Position numbers and translations under genes: made by a program
Shown here: one piece after another, positions 54,001 through 60,590 of the stretch
Layout: the number at the start of each line of letters is the position of its first letter
How positions within the stretch are numbered: position 1 is the stretch's first letter
Notes under the pieces: generated by a model
The model's input: only the letters and a program-made list of their open reading frames with translations
What the model was told of the DNA's origin: nothing
Database searches by the model: none
DNA from: Effrenium voratum
Taxonomy: Eukaryota > Sar > Dinophyceae > Suessiales > Symbiodiniaceae
DNA length: 64,000 nt
NCBI GenBank assembly: GCA_963377175.1
Contig: CAUJNA010002135.1
Span: 861,616-925,615, forward strand
Direction: 5' to 3'

Positions 54001-55560
54001 CGTTGCCATCTTTCGGGTACCCTTATATGTTAAGACACACCCACTTTGAGCTCAAATAGAACAATCCAGTCTGCATGGTACAGTGTACATTCCCATGGCC
54101 AGCAAGATTGGGCAATAGAACAGGCTCTGCGGGGTAAAACAGTTTTCCGCTTTGTATTTGTTTTTGTTGCAGTTTTCCAGTTGGTAGTACTTTGTCGAGT
54201 CTGCGAATTATAGGTGGATTACCCGGCTGGCAGAGCTAAACTTCGCGTAATTTCACGTGGTTTTGTGTTTGAGTCACTGAGTATTGGCTTGGAATGAGCC
54301 CACCGGAACGGGCTGAACAATAACGTGTTGTTCGTGTCATCACTAAGAATTGGTATTAAAGTACCCCACAGCCCTAGGCTTCTTTCCCCCCTCATCTAGT
54401 GGTTTTGTTCCCCTTTGGTTTCCCCTTACATAAAATGCAGCACCCCCCAATACCCAAACGAACACGGCAGGAGCCCCCGAATTGGGGGGGTGGGCCTTGA
54501 CCATAGGAGTGTTTGAATCCGTCGACATTTTTGGAGTGGCAAGTTCAAAGGAAGCAAACGAAGTAAAATGCGCTCGCAACTTTGGGAGACATCCGTGACC
54601 TCGGTTCTTTTTATGTGCGTTTCATATGTTGTTTCCGCTCTGGTTTTAAAGGGAATGGAAGCGTTTGAATTTCCGCTGTCCAAGCGCTCAGCATGTTGAG
54701 TCTGGCTCAAATTTAACCAATGCCCGCCCCGGTGTGCCAGGACGCTCTCACCACGAATGACTTCTCTTTGCCCAAGTTCTTGGACTATATTTGTTGGGAA
54801 GGTAAACACCAGTTTAGCGATAAACAAAAGGTTTAGGCTTTTTGGCCGACCCAGGGGAAATTCTTACTTAGGGGATACATCCTGCGGTGCGTGTGTGTGT
54901 GTGGATACTATCTCGCGTGGCCGGAGATGTTGACATATACCAGTCTCATCAGCGGTATAGTTGATGTCTCCAAAGGCGGCGCATGGACCACCTTGTTGAT
55001 GTTGGTTTGAAATGGCTCGAACACTGGGTGCAAAGTAGCCCAGAAGCCTCAACTTCCTCAAAAGGACACTAACAGGGGATGGGCCCTTTTCCAACCCCCT
55101 TGTCTTTCTGGCACCCAGCACAGAAACTGCTCATTCTTTCGGGGATCCCCCCCATTTTTGCGAACACTCTCGCAGGTCCAAGAGTTGCCTTTTGACAGCT
55201 TCCCTTCGTCTATGCTTAAGTCACTTCCGGGTAGAACATCGCCAGTTTTTGCGTTCCTTAAAAACAATCAGGAAACCAGCCACAAAAGGGGTAGACTCGA
55301 TCCGGGCAAGTTTAACATCCCCACGCAATATGTTGAGTGTGTGTAGGGTGAATCCTTCGTCGACTTATTCACTTGGGAAGATTCGGAACATACTAAGGTG
55401 GTTTTGCAAGGGCCAATTTCTCCATTCTTTATCCAACAAACAAATTGCGACAGCTCGTCTTCCCGAACTCAACGTCGCCAGGAAGGGCTTCTTCCCCAAC
55501 TGGGCGCGCCTCGGACCCTGGCAACTCACCTTTTGGGTCACCTACGAGCACGCGCGCCAG
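32195..55560 (+). CDS. Mitochondrial carrier (SLC25), UCP/UCP4-like, 14 exons placed
   Basis: Integral protein of the mitochondrial inner membrane with three tandem modules of about 100 residues. Each module carries the Px[DE]xx[KR] signature: PIDFAKTR in module 1, PADRLK in module 2, PADVVKSR in module 3. Other family marks are GVYAGIQ-PAVVRHLIYSS, GLYRGVGINVQRAALVNLGE, LSTYDQAKTF and KGFFPNWARLGPWQLTFW. The VNLGELSTYD and PAVVRHLIYSS segments are closest to the UCP4/SLC25A27 branch, but the transported substrate (proton/anion leak, dicarboxylate or other) cannot be fixed from sequence alone. The exons sum to about 820 nt or 273 residues over 23.4 kb; the family is about 300. What is missing is the K-x-R-x-Q end of signature 2, part of helix 1 and the C-terminal residues. 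Every assigned junction keeps the frame. Eight of the placed exons end at a GC donor. Confidence 0.85.
32451..33026 (-). CDS. Unassigned 191-codon minus-strand frame inside a carrier intron
   Basis: Open from 33026 to a stop at 32451. The middle (QYVRVLAVVGCILRIIGQQA, then YIGARSWVRAKVVAAMIF) looks protein-like; the ends do not. No domain is recognised. It lies antisense in the first carrier intron and may be a remnant of a mobile element or another gene. Confidence 0.25.
   Translation of the reverse strand: MYVNFNWEPFWWTSFTCWRCSPCHISAQSRMGAAHWSDKGKPDGHQPICVMLETTPKRHLHQTWNRSGQYVRVLAVVGCILRIIGQQAVCAIDACYIGARSWVRAKVVAAMIFKAAYEETTMDKKKRRTSLGRSRFLPEDAKMACVSPRLIFWPEGVSMDAPRTEDGRNPFHTTVQKPHGMIRSPTLFQPA
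33423..33489 (+). CDS. Carrier exon 2: module-1 signature
   Basis: Acceptor AG at 33421-33422 and donor GT at 33490. Reads SAATAEAVTFPIDFAKTR then MQLH, which is the end of helix 1 and the first Px[DE]xx[KR]x[RK] motif. The Pro kink and the Asp/Lys pair of the matrix salt-bridge network are present. Confidence 0.9.
33548..33662 (+). repeat. Introner-like element in a carrier intron
   Basis: Left end AGGTCCCCCAGCTAGGTGCC, core GGGGGAGGGCTCTCCTAC, right end CTCTCTACTGAACAACCTAG. It lies 58 bases downstream of exon 2, in the sense orientation. Confidence 0.75.
34185..34469 (+). CDS. Unassigned open frame in carrier intron
   Basis: Codon-like sequence from about 34240, with QFQRSLDGGQSIEHDRAQFY and ALRSTLIARARGAAIAIEQ, stop at 34469. 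The minus strand is also open here for 118 codons. It has no introner or simple repeat and may be a retroposed fragment. No function assigned. Confidence 0.25.
   Translation: MSFLWVECSNGTCCHLGSNSLADLQFQRSLDGGQSIEHDRAQFYRSELHQQALRSTLIARARGAAIAIEQSPSSSQLYVQHVAPVLNAAGQDCP
35106..35206 (+). CDS. Exon-like island with GT donor
   Basis: The frame from ATG 35106 reads MSKMPTTNGWQWIDEPQLR then MYLDKFHVAHPEAL. It ends at a good donor, TG followed by GTGAGAGC at 35207; read unspliced it would stop at 35210. It is not part of any carrier motif, so it may be a nested gene piece or a decayed exon. Confidence 0.35.
35651..35768 (+). mobile_element. CAGGG-TCC MITE with 5-bp target duplication
   Basis: Ends CAGGGCTCCTTA and TAAGGATCCCTG are inverted repeats matching at 11 of 12 positions. 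TAGAA flanks both sides. The interior (TTGAAACATGGCTTTTTCC and GTTCAGGTGTATAATG) matches the copy at 9961. Confidence 0.85.
35823..35943 (+). repeat. Introner-like element, worn left end
   Basis: Contains TAGTAGTGCCCTTCTC, GGTTGGGAGGGTTCCCCTAC, AAAATAGACCAC and right end CTCTCCACTGGAGGACC. The first bases are degenerate. Sense orientation. Confidence 0.7.
37250..37295 (+). CDS. Carrier exon 3: module-1 loop
   Basis: Acceptor AG at 37248-37249, phase 0; donor GT at 37296. Reads SSRALQSTAIRDQGI plus one base. It matches the matrix-loop pattern 'x(R)G-x-x-x-T-x-x-I-x-x-E/D-x-G' that precedes GxYxG in carriers, and it joins exon 4 in frame (AGG, Arg). Confidence 0.6.
37375..37545 (+). repeat. 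91-bp tandem duplication with CTGTGGATGGACG arm
   Basis: CACCTTAATTTTACTGTGGA followed by TGGACGAATTCCTC occurs at 37375 and again at 37466. The shared part ends GGAGAATCTGGG. The arm is that of the 3040 hairpin. Confidence 0.8.
38157..38453 (+). CDS. Unassigned open frame in carrier intron
   Basis: Open for about 99 codons with even composition: HGNRTAQEKVGLALMVTSTH, then ISSLVRVAGFDADGPPLAEA and LALLDKHICGKRVTSAWF. It stops at 38453. There is no ATG at its start and no recognised domain. A retroposed fragment is the likely source. Confidence 0.3.
   Translation: MHGNRTAQEKVGLALMVTSTHVKSDLGFPGCIFWQISSLVRVAGFDADGPPLAEAFCMLALLDKHICGKRVTSAWFLVENLDNSNLSVLSFFRPPNQL
38975..38996 (+). CDS. Carrier exon 4: 22-nt microexon
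   Basis: Acceptor GCGCAG ends at 38974; donor GC at 38997. Two bases complete Arg from exon 3. Then GVYAGI and CA, which completes Gln with the first base of exon 5. It supplies the conserved GxYxG-x-Q of the module-1 loop in the correct phase on both sides. Confidence 0.75.
39057..39122. repeat. (TA)n and (GA)n microsatellites
   Basis: TA/TATG repeats at 39057-39100, followed directly by GAGAGA from about 39101 to 39122, in the intron between carrier exons 4 and 5. Confidence 0.95.
39630..39697 (+). CDS. Carrier exon 5: helix 2
   Basis: Acceptor AG at 39628-39629 and donor GT at 39698. Reads PAVVRHLIYSSLRISIYEDL then ES. The R-H-x-x-x-S/G-x-R-x-x-x-Y-E block is characteristic of the UCP-like branch of carriers. 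Confidence 0.9.
40337..40445 (+). repeat. Introner-like element
   Basis: Left CTTGGTCCCCCAGTAGCGCC, then CATAGACTACAGAAGAAAGG and GTACCAACTTATTCTAACCT, right CTCTCTACTGGAGAACCTAG. 109 bp, sense orientation. Confidence 0.85.
42113..42230 (+). repeat. Introner-like element just upstream of carrier exon 6
   Basis: Left CTAGGTCCCCCAATAGTGCC, core GGTTGGGAGGGTTCCCCTA, right ACTACTGGAGGACCTAG. 118 bp. Its right end, AG followed by GTAAGCG, lies 30 bases before exon 6. Confidence 0.85.
42261..42364 (+). CDS. Carrier exon 6: helix 3 and module-2 signature
   Basis: Acceptor AG at 42259-42260 and donor GC at 42365. After completing Arg it reads HSSRGADSFAVRGCAGLLGG then GLAQAVASPADRLK. The Gly-rich helix and PADRLK form the module-2 signature. 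The final x-R-x-Q must lie on the next exon. Confidence 0.85.
43038..43440. pseudogene. Decayed coding-like block
   Basis: Plus-strand pieces in different frames (LRLGQQIGVKPDLKTYLS, later SAVAWYLPSRDPKQSDGL and SWELEVEWFK followed by a stop) suggest frameshifts. The minus strand is open for 121 codons. No family recognised. It lies within a carrier intron. Confidence 0.3.
44739..44765 (+). CDS. Candidate carrier exon 7 (27 nt), weak
   Basis: Acceptor AG at 44737-44738 and donor GC at 44766, phase 0 on both sides, reading RFRAQLDAC. It would place an R-x-Q after PADRLK and keeps phase with exons 6 and 8. The spacing is one residue off the usual K-x-R-x-Q, so a different exon may be the real one. 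Confidence 0.25.
45631..45699 (+). CDS. Carrier exon 8: module-2 loop
   Basis: Acceptor AG at 45629-45630, phase 0; donor GC at 45700. Reads PSDADPTSEMSVLKRILREE then GVK. The L-x-x-I-x-x-E-E-G-V-K run joins exon 9 as EEG-VK-GLYRG, the expected matrix-loop motif. Confidence 0.85.
45758..45871 (+). repeat. Introner-like element just after carrier exon 8
   Basis: Left CTAGGTCCCCCAGTAGTGGC, right TCTCTACTGGAGGGCCTAG, 114 bp. It begins 58 bases downstream of exon 8, sense orientation. Confidence 0.9.
46257..46315 (+). CDS. Carrier exon 9: helix 4
   Basis: Acceptor AG at 46255-46256 and donor GC at 46316. Reads GLYRGVGINVQRAALVNLG plus GA, completed to Glu by exon 10. The QRAALVN-x-G motif is a strong UCP-branch marker. 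Confidence 0.9.
46475..46580 (+). repeat. Introner-like element
   Basis: Contains GGTTGGGAGGGTGCCCTAGA, TGGACTACAGAAAAAAG, and right end CTCTCTACTGGAGGACC. The left end GGGCCCCCCAGCTC is worn. Sense orientation, inside the intron after carrier exon 9. Confidence 0.75.
46581..48374. other. Carrier intron
   Basis: A coding-like patch at 47200-47350 (LQQFKGRELPPDMTNC and RVSVASVVDAETR) has no place in the carrier and no recognised family. The remainder shows no gene. Confidence 0.45.
48375..48430 (+). CDS. Carrier exon 10
   Basis: Acceptor AG at 48373-48374 and donor GC at 48431. Completes Glu, then LSTYDQAKTFVLRSGLPD plus one base. The T-Y-D-x-x-K block is conserved in carriers at the end of module 2. 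Confidence 0.9.
49478..49529 (+). CDS. Carrier exon 11: helix 5
   Basis: Acceptor AG at 49476-49477 and donor GC at 49530. After completing Gly it reads ASVHILSAICSGFVAL plus CG. The H-x-L-S-x-x-C-S-G-x-V-A pattern is the standard start of module 3. Confidence 0.85.
49925..50005 (+). repeat. Interspersed element (GGGAATC family), partial
   Basis: Contains TTTCAAAGGGAATCACC, TTTTAGGGGGCTTCAGCAAA, matching parts of the copy at 60145. Confidence 0.5.
51226..51280 (+). CDS. Carrier exon 12: module-3 signature
   Basis: Acceptor AG at 51224-51225 and donor GC at 51281, phase 0 end. One base completes Arg, then SVCATPADVVKSRVMAGQ. It contains the third Px[DE]xx[KR]x[RK] motif intact. Confidence 0.95.
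51351..51463 (-). repeat. TGTGGCTCA-family element, inverted copy
   Basis: Starts GATGGCTGTGGCTCAAAAA and ends TTGAGCCACACCC, with TGGACCAAAACCTGCG inside. It is the reverse complement of the 28876 copy, so this family, unlike the introners, inserts in both orientations. Confidence 0.8.
51802..51882 (+). CDS. Carrier exon 13: module-3 loop
   Basis: Acceptor AG at 51800-51801 and donor GT at 51883, phase 0 on both sides, 81 nt. Reads AGFSPAFGCNFEAI then SPAEFHRALVEAF. The last part aligns with the loop before 'V-R-x-E-G'. The insert before it is longer than in most UCPs. Minus-strand frames are open too but do not fit the gene. Confidence 0.75.
52140..52245 (+). repeat. Partial CCCAGAGGCTCC element
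   Basis: Contains GGGGCTTTCAATGGAAGACC, CGACCCTCCATTA and AATTGGAGCCTCGTGG, matching the right part of the 13888 copy. The left end is not clear. Confidence 0.5.
53591..53680 (-). repeat. Inverted CCCAGAGGCTCC element adjoining carrier exon 14
   Basis: Begins CCCAGAGGCTCCAATTCGAT and includes AGACCCCCAACCGCC and TAATGGTCGGGTCTTCCAT, the reverse complement of the 10789/13888 type. It runs to within about 10 bases of the acceptor of the 29-nt exon. Confidence 0.65.
53690..53718 (+). CDS. Carrier exon 14: 29-nt microexon
   Basis: Acceptor AG at 53688-53689, phase 0; donor GC at 53719. Reads VRAEGLGAF plus TG, completed to Trp by exon 15. It supplies the conserved V-R-x-E-G-x-x-A-[FL]-[YW]-K-G motif with exact phase on both sides. 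Confidence 0.8.
55482..55560 (+). CDS. Carrier exon 15: helix 6
   Basis: Acceptor AG at 55480-55481; GC donor at 55561. One base completes Trp, then KGFFPNWARLGPWQLTFW and VTYEHARQ. This is the most diagnostic UCP-type segment of the window. The frame stays open to 55908, but that continuation crosses introner-like sequence, so a splice at 55561 is preferred. The final few residues and stop were not located. Confidence 0.9.
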
Positions 55561-55908
55561 GCCCTAGGCGCGGCTGCGAAGCCGAAGCAAGGGGGATGGG
55601 TATCTCTCAACATGGTTGGAGCTGTTTCTTCAAAGACCCCAGGGTGGTTTGGCCTATCACTGTTGCCCAGTGGCGCCCTTTTTTCGACTTTGTTTTGGGG
55701 AAGGGTTCCCCTTTCAAGTCAAGCAGCCAACGAATGCCCTTTGCAGACTGGGCATCTGAGCAATCTGATCTTTCAGTGGCTCATTCCCATTTTCAATGCA
55801 ATCCGAAAATCTCTGGGGGAGGGAATAACCAATTTGCCAGGTCCTTGGTCAAGGATATTATGTTGTGGCCTGTTTGTCGTGTTTGCAGGAGTTGCTCTTG
55901 CTTTGTAA
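55561..55908 (+). other. Open continuation with introner-like core and hydrophobic end
   Basis: In frame with exon 15. It contains TTTTGGGGAAGGGTTCCCCT, like the core of the introner family, then LSNLIFQWLIPIFNAIRKS and a hydrophobic end VVFAGVALAL before a stop at 55908. It may be intronic, or hide an exon of a downstream membrane protein. Confidence 0.35.
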
Positions 55909-56132
55909 CCTAACCCCAATCGAATTCAATTGTGAGCCCACCCGAAATGAGCCCAACAATCCCTAAACCTCAACGCCCTGAAAATTGCCTCAACCAACCC
56001 TGAGAACACTCGAAATCCATCCTAAAGCAACCCTACGCCCACACTAAGCAAACAACCTGTAAACCCAACCCTAAACCCACCCACCCCCGCAGCCCAAGCC
56101 TTACCCGCTAGACCGCCCAAACCAACCCCTTC

Positions 56133-56170
<38 letters not shown>

Positions 56171-57350
56171 GAACATCACAGAACCAATTGATCGAACTGC
56201 AGCAAGCCCCACGCGCCCTGGGGGGACCCGCGAATTCCTTTCACTTCACCCAGTACTCAAAGTGCACAATTGCGTCCTTTGGAGGGCATCCAAGATGAGA
56301 TTGGATAGTCGAGTGGTCCCTTGATGATTTGGTGTGGCCTTTGCGTGGACGCCAAGCAACTTTGAAGCAACGCCAAGCATCACTTCTCTGGTTTTGCTCT
56401 GCAACCTTCGCCAAGCCATCCCTTTGCTGTCTCCCCACTCTGCCAGCAGTGCAGTGTCGATTGGCACTCAGATTACCAACCCTCAACCCCACCCGTCCGA
56501 CAAACACACCCGCCATGGCAGAGGGTCACCGATCTGCAGGCTACGGGGGGTTCTGACGTTCGCGTCGATGCCGGCGCGAGCGTTTGGAGCTGTTTGGGCT
56601 CTCTCTCTTGGGATTCGGATCACAGCTTCTGAATCACCGACACCTCAATCCAAATCATGGCAGAACATTACTTCCAGAGTTCCAGGACTTAAGACTTGTT
56701 GGGAAGACATGGAAGACCATTTTAGCGGGATACACAAAGCTTGGGCTTGTTTTTGCCTGTCAACCCAGGAAGTGAGGTTTGTTTGGACAGTGCGTGTTTT
56801 TTTGGGATGTTTATGGGCTTTCTTTCTGGGTTTGGCATGTCCTCAGTCCTCAGTGCTCTTGTTATGGTTTACAGGAGTCCCCATATTCTTCATTTTGGTG
56901 GTTGTTAAACATCTCGTGGTGGGCGCATGTAAGCCGGGTTTCCTTCAGTGGTGGTGTAGGAGGGCTTCATCCATCCCAACTGGTGCAGGATGTTGACCGT
57001 CATTCAATGACAACACGAAGCAGCTATGAGTTTCAATTGGGCTCCTCAAAAGTGGTTTGTGGGCATGATTTCCACTTGAACGATGTCCACCAAAGCGTCC
57101 GGCACCCAATCAAATCCACGGCCCATGCAGTACAATACGCACGCATTTGACAAAGCTTGTTTGTTGAATCAGGAGCCACTAACATGAAGACCTAATGAAA
57201 ATTCACACCCATAGCGAGCCCTTCCATCTCGTCTCACCGGCCGCGTGGGGGTCCCCCTTGATTTTCGATCCGTTCCAGCAGCCTCACACAGTTGTGTCGG
57301 CGGCAACACCATTCAGACAAAAACCGGCGTTGGGTTGGCCCTATCTGCTG
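55909..57350. other. No gene supported
   Basis: C/A-rich sequence with CCTAAAC and ACCCAAC phrases, then a CA run at 56138-56167. A CTCACTT-related element lies at about 56680-56776 (right end AACCCAGGAAGTGAG). A 220-codon frame (56334-56996) crosses that element and was not called. Confidence 0.5.
57205..57350 (+). CDS. Exon-like open frame, unassigned
   Basis: Reads SEPFHLVSPAAWGSPLIFDP then PHTVVSAATPFRQKPALG, ending at the border of the inverted-repeat element at 57351. Even composition, no recognised domain. It may be an exon whose intron is occupied by the element. Confidence 0.3.
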
Positions 57351-57904
57351 GACCCTCAAAATGGCGTCTGTTGGGAGGTTGCTTGATTGATGGCCCCCAA
57401 TCTAAAGGGCTAAACGCTTAGAATGGGGTTGTGGAGTACTCTAAAATTAATGTGATTCTGGTAAACATATGTAAACGGGGCACACGCAAAATCATGTGTT
57501 CAGATTCTGTTCATACATAGAGTCTACCCGACAGCAAAAAATAGTTTGGAGGAGTAGACGGTTGCCTCCCGAACCCCTCAGTGGTTCGTTGATCCCGTGC
57601 TATCAGATGCACAGCGACAGGGATATATGTCATAAACCGAAACATCTAATGTTGACCCCAGATTAAAAAAAACCTGTTTAATCTATATGGGGGTGTTCCC
57701 CTCCAAAAGTGGTCTGAATCCCCACTAAAACCAGGAACACCCCCATATTAAGTAAACAGTTTATTAATCTGGGGTCAACATGTGAGAGTCTTAGAGTTAT
57801 AAGCATATAGGGCCAACCAACCACCGGTCCTTATTGTTTAGCCCTTTAGATTGGGGGCCATCAAACAAGCAACCTCAGGGTACGCCATTTTGAGGGTCCA
57901 GCAT
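57351..57904. mobile_element. Large inverted-repeat element containing a second palindrome
   Basis: The first 62 bases (starting TGGACCCTCAAAATGGCGTC) recur as a near-perfect reverse complement at the right end (57836-57904, ending CCATTTTGAGGGTCCA). Between them, 57650-57780 is another palindrome. No coding capacity, so probably a non-autonomous transposon with a second one nested in it. Confidence 0.7.
57650..57780. mobile_element. 131-bp palindromic MITE nested in the larger element
   Basis: Left arm TGTTGACCCCAGATTA to GGGGGTGTTCC and right arm GGAACACCCCCATATTA to GGGGTCAACA are inverted copies with few mismatches over about 48 bases. The central spacer is about 34 bases. Confidence 0.8.
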
Positions 57905-58736
57905 CCATACTTCGGATGCTTCGGTTGGTGTCGATTCAATCTGCCCTGCCACTGATTTTCCCAGCGGCCAAAGTCTGGGCAGAAGTCGCTGAATCACCAG
58001 AGCCGGCGGGTTCAGCGAGCTCAACACATTTTTCGAGCGCGCTGCGGGCAAAAGAGGACTGAGCCAAAGGTCTCGTTGAGCGAAGATTGCTGAAACAAGA
58101 AAGGCCCATATGAAGTTGTCGCATCCCTGGACACGGACAAACGAAGAACCCAAGCCACAGGGCCCCAAACCTATGAATTACGGGCAGGGGTCGGGTGATG
58201 CAGCTTTTCAAAAACTGGGACCGGTTCCTTGAGTCTCTTTTCGGTTCCCATTTCCAGCTAGCCACACCATTTCACATTGGGAAACTCATGTTTGGAAATT
58301 GATTGATCCCCCTGCTGGTTGTTTCAACCATGGTTAAAATTGAACCAAACGGTTTCAACCACCTCCTTGTTTTTTCTTTAAACCATGGTTGAAACAACCA
58401 AACTGTTTCAACCACTCCTCTTTTTCTTAAACGGGGGTCTGGCCCCTCTGACCGTTCTTCCCAACCTTGAACTCTTGGCAAAGGGCCTTGATCTTGGGAG
58501 GTGAGCCACTGGTCCATCCAAAGCATCGTTGGGCCTTTTCGTGGGCCTCAGACCTTATGAGTCACTTACCTTAAGTGTCGGCAGTTGGGAAGCTGTCAGC
58601 TTTGGCTCAAACGTATTTGGGTGTGGCTCACACCGAAATTCCGCGGGTTTAGTCTTTGGTTCCAGTTATTAAGGGGCCAGGTTGGTACATGAGCCACTGC
58701 CATTTTTACCGTCGGCCGGGGATTTTTCGAGTTGAG

Positions 58737-58863
58737 AAGTTGTAAGATGGGATCCACAAACCGAAGCTGCCGGGGGTGTACCGGGATACAGTTTACATGT
58801 AGTGGATGCCCGTTTTTTTGGGGGGGGAGCTTCGGTTTGTACTGGAACCCATCTTACAACTTC
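58737..58863. mobile_element. AAGTTGTAAGATGGG MITE
   Basis: Left arm AAGTTGTAAGATGGGATCCA then CAAACCGAAGCT. The right arm is its inverse, AGCTTCGGTTTG and CCCATCTTACAACTT. About 33-bp arms with a small gap and a 50-60 base centre containing a G run. Confidence 0.75.
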
Positions 58864-59520
58864 CCCCAACTCCCAATCTGTGTCTCTTTTCAGGGACCAA
58901 GCCACTTGGTGGTTGTTCTGTTGGTTTTCCTAGGACGCCAAAAACATTGGTACAGGTACCATCCAGAGCGACCACCATTTCACTTGTTTGGAAGGCACCG
59001 TTGCTGGCCCCATTCTGACTTGAAAGGACCCGAAAGGATCCTTCACATGAGGTAAGTATCCATTTGAGCACCGGTCTTTAGGATTTGGTGTAAGTGTCCG
59101 TGGACCCTACCCCCCCCCCCCCATAGACCCAAAGACCCAAAGACCGCCGCCATCATTCGGCACCGGAGCCAGAGAAAGCGTTTGGAGGATTCATCACCTT
59201 TGCCACGTCAACAACGCTCAAACCCGATTCCTGATGGCCATGCTGGTAGGTGGTTCTACTGCTCAACTACCTGGTTTAGTTGGGGGTTCTAGTAACAACT
59301 ATGTAAACAAGAAAAAGCATTATACAATCGTTGATCCAAAGTCAATGGGTCTTTGTCGCTCATTTGAACGGGATTAATGAGGCTCAACACTGTCCATTGG
59401 AAATCCCTTTCCGCCCAATGGCCCAATGGGGACAAAGATGCTTATGGCTTAACAGCAAAGTTATGACACAACTATCTTCAGTTTGTCAGTCCCCTCAGCA
59501 TTTGTTATGTCCGATTTGTT

Positions 59521-59943
59521 TTGCTGATATCAACTTCACGTTCCTTGATGCCATCCATATCCTTCGACACGCCGCGCCTTGGCTCTATCGAGATGCTTAG
59601 GGGCAGATTTGAGTGCAGATCCTTCTTAGATCCATGTGCGGCGTCTGGAAACACGGATCTCTTTCCAGTGGCACCAAGCAACTCGCGTAGAAAACACGAT
59701 GTTCGAATGCTCAGACCCAGCTCAGTTTCCCAGCAGCGTGCCCTTTCGATGGCACGCCGGCTGTTAAGGGCTCAGCCTCCCCACGTGTCCCAATGTTTTT
59801 TTGGACGTAAGCCTCTTGGGCTGGGTCCAAAAATTGCGTGCCCTTCTTTCCCTTTGCCCTATTACCATGCCGGGCATGCCACCACGGACACCCCCACATT
59901 GATGAACCCCACTTGCTCTGAACCACAGAGGCCCCCAGCATGA
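59521..59943 (+). CDS. Unassigned 140-codon open frame
   Basis: Open from 59521 to 59943 with mixed composition (LFPVAPSNSRRKHDVRMLRP and SVSQQRALSMARRLLRAQPP). The minus strand is open for 141 codons over the same region. No repeat or domain recognised. Possibly a retroposed fragment. Confidence 0.25.
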   Translation: MLISTSRSLMPSISFDTPRLGSIEMLRGRFECRSFLDPCAASGNTDLFPVAPSNSRRKHDVRMLRPSSVSQQRALSMARRLLRAQPPHVSQCFFGRKPLGLGPKIACPSFPLPYYHAGHATTDTPTLMNPTCSEPQRPPA

Positions 59944-60144
59944 GAGGGCGCCATTCGGGAATTCGAAGTAAGGAGAAGCGAGTGGATCCCTGTGATGGAT
60001 TTGCTACTTGCCATGCCGGCCAATGAAACGCGGAAGGAAAAAAACAACGCGTTCCCTGGTTCCCTGCCAGCATTGCGCGGTCAATTCGAAGGTGCACCTC
60101 TTCTTGGAACAGCCTCCAGCCATTCCCAGCCTCCATTTGGTTAA

Positions 60145-60243
60145 GAATATGTGTTATTTCCCCTGTGGGTTTTAAAGGGAATCGATTTCGCCACTGGAGT
60201 TATTCTTATTTTGTTTTTTCCAGGGGACTTCAGCAAATGGAGG
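60145..60243 (+). repeat. Interspersed element (GGGAATCGATTTC family)
   Basis: TGTGTTATTTCCCCTGTGGG, AAGGGAATCGATTTCGCCAC and TTTCCAGGGGACTTCAGCAA match the copies at 4075 and 37770 in order. Confidence 0.7.
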
Positions 60244-60534
60244 CCAGGCATGCGCTTCCTTAGTTTGTTTAAATCGTTTAGATGGAGGGAGTTAGGACAT
60301 ATCTGAAATATCCCACCAAAGGTGTATCTTGTAGCCAGGGACCAAGTGACTACAGATTTCGGGTTCAACCATGACATGGCGTTTGCTCCACATTGATGTT
60401 GAATGGGAAGCAGAGTCAGAACATATTTCCCGTGTGCCCCAGGGGACCAAGAAATAGACCAGCTTGGGCCTTGTGTCGGCTGGCAAGAGCCACTTGCCTC
60501 GTGAGCGCCTTGTCTGCGCCGGCTATGCTCGCGA

Positions 60535-60590
60535 ATGGAGACGAATGACATTTGTCCCATCTGCTTGGATGAGTCGCCACTTGGCAGCGG
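60535..60590 (+). CDS. RING-finger protein, exon with first zinc ligands
   Basis: ATG at 60535, preceded in frame by TGA at 60502-60504, reads METNDICPICLDESPLGSG with a GT donor at 60591. CPICLDE is the classical start of a RING-HC domain (ligands C1 and C2). The last two bases (GG) join the first base of the 62311 exon to give Gly, keeping frame. A start codon only five residues before the domain makes this probably the first coding exon. RING proteins usually act as E3 ubiquitin ligases, binding an E2 through this domain; the substrate is unknown. Confidence 0.65.

Noticed and set aside
56334..56996. 220-codon plus-strand frame
   Set aside because: It crosses a CTCACTT-related element and changes composition along its length; no motif.
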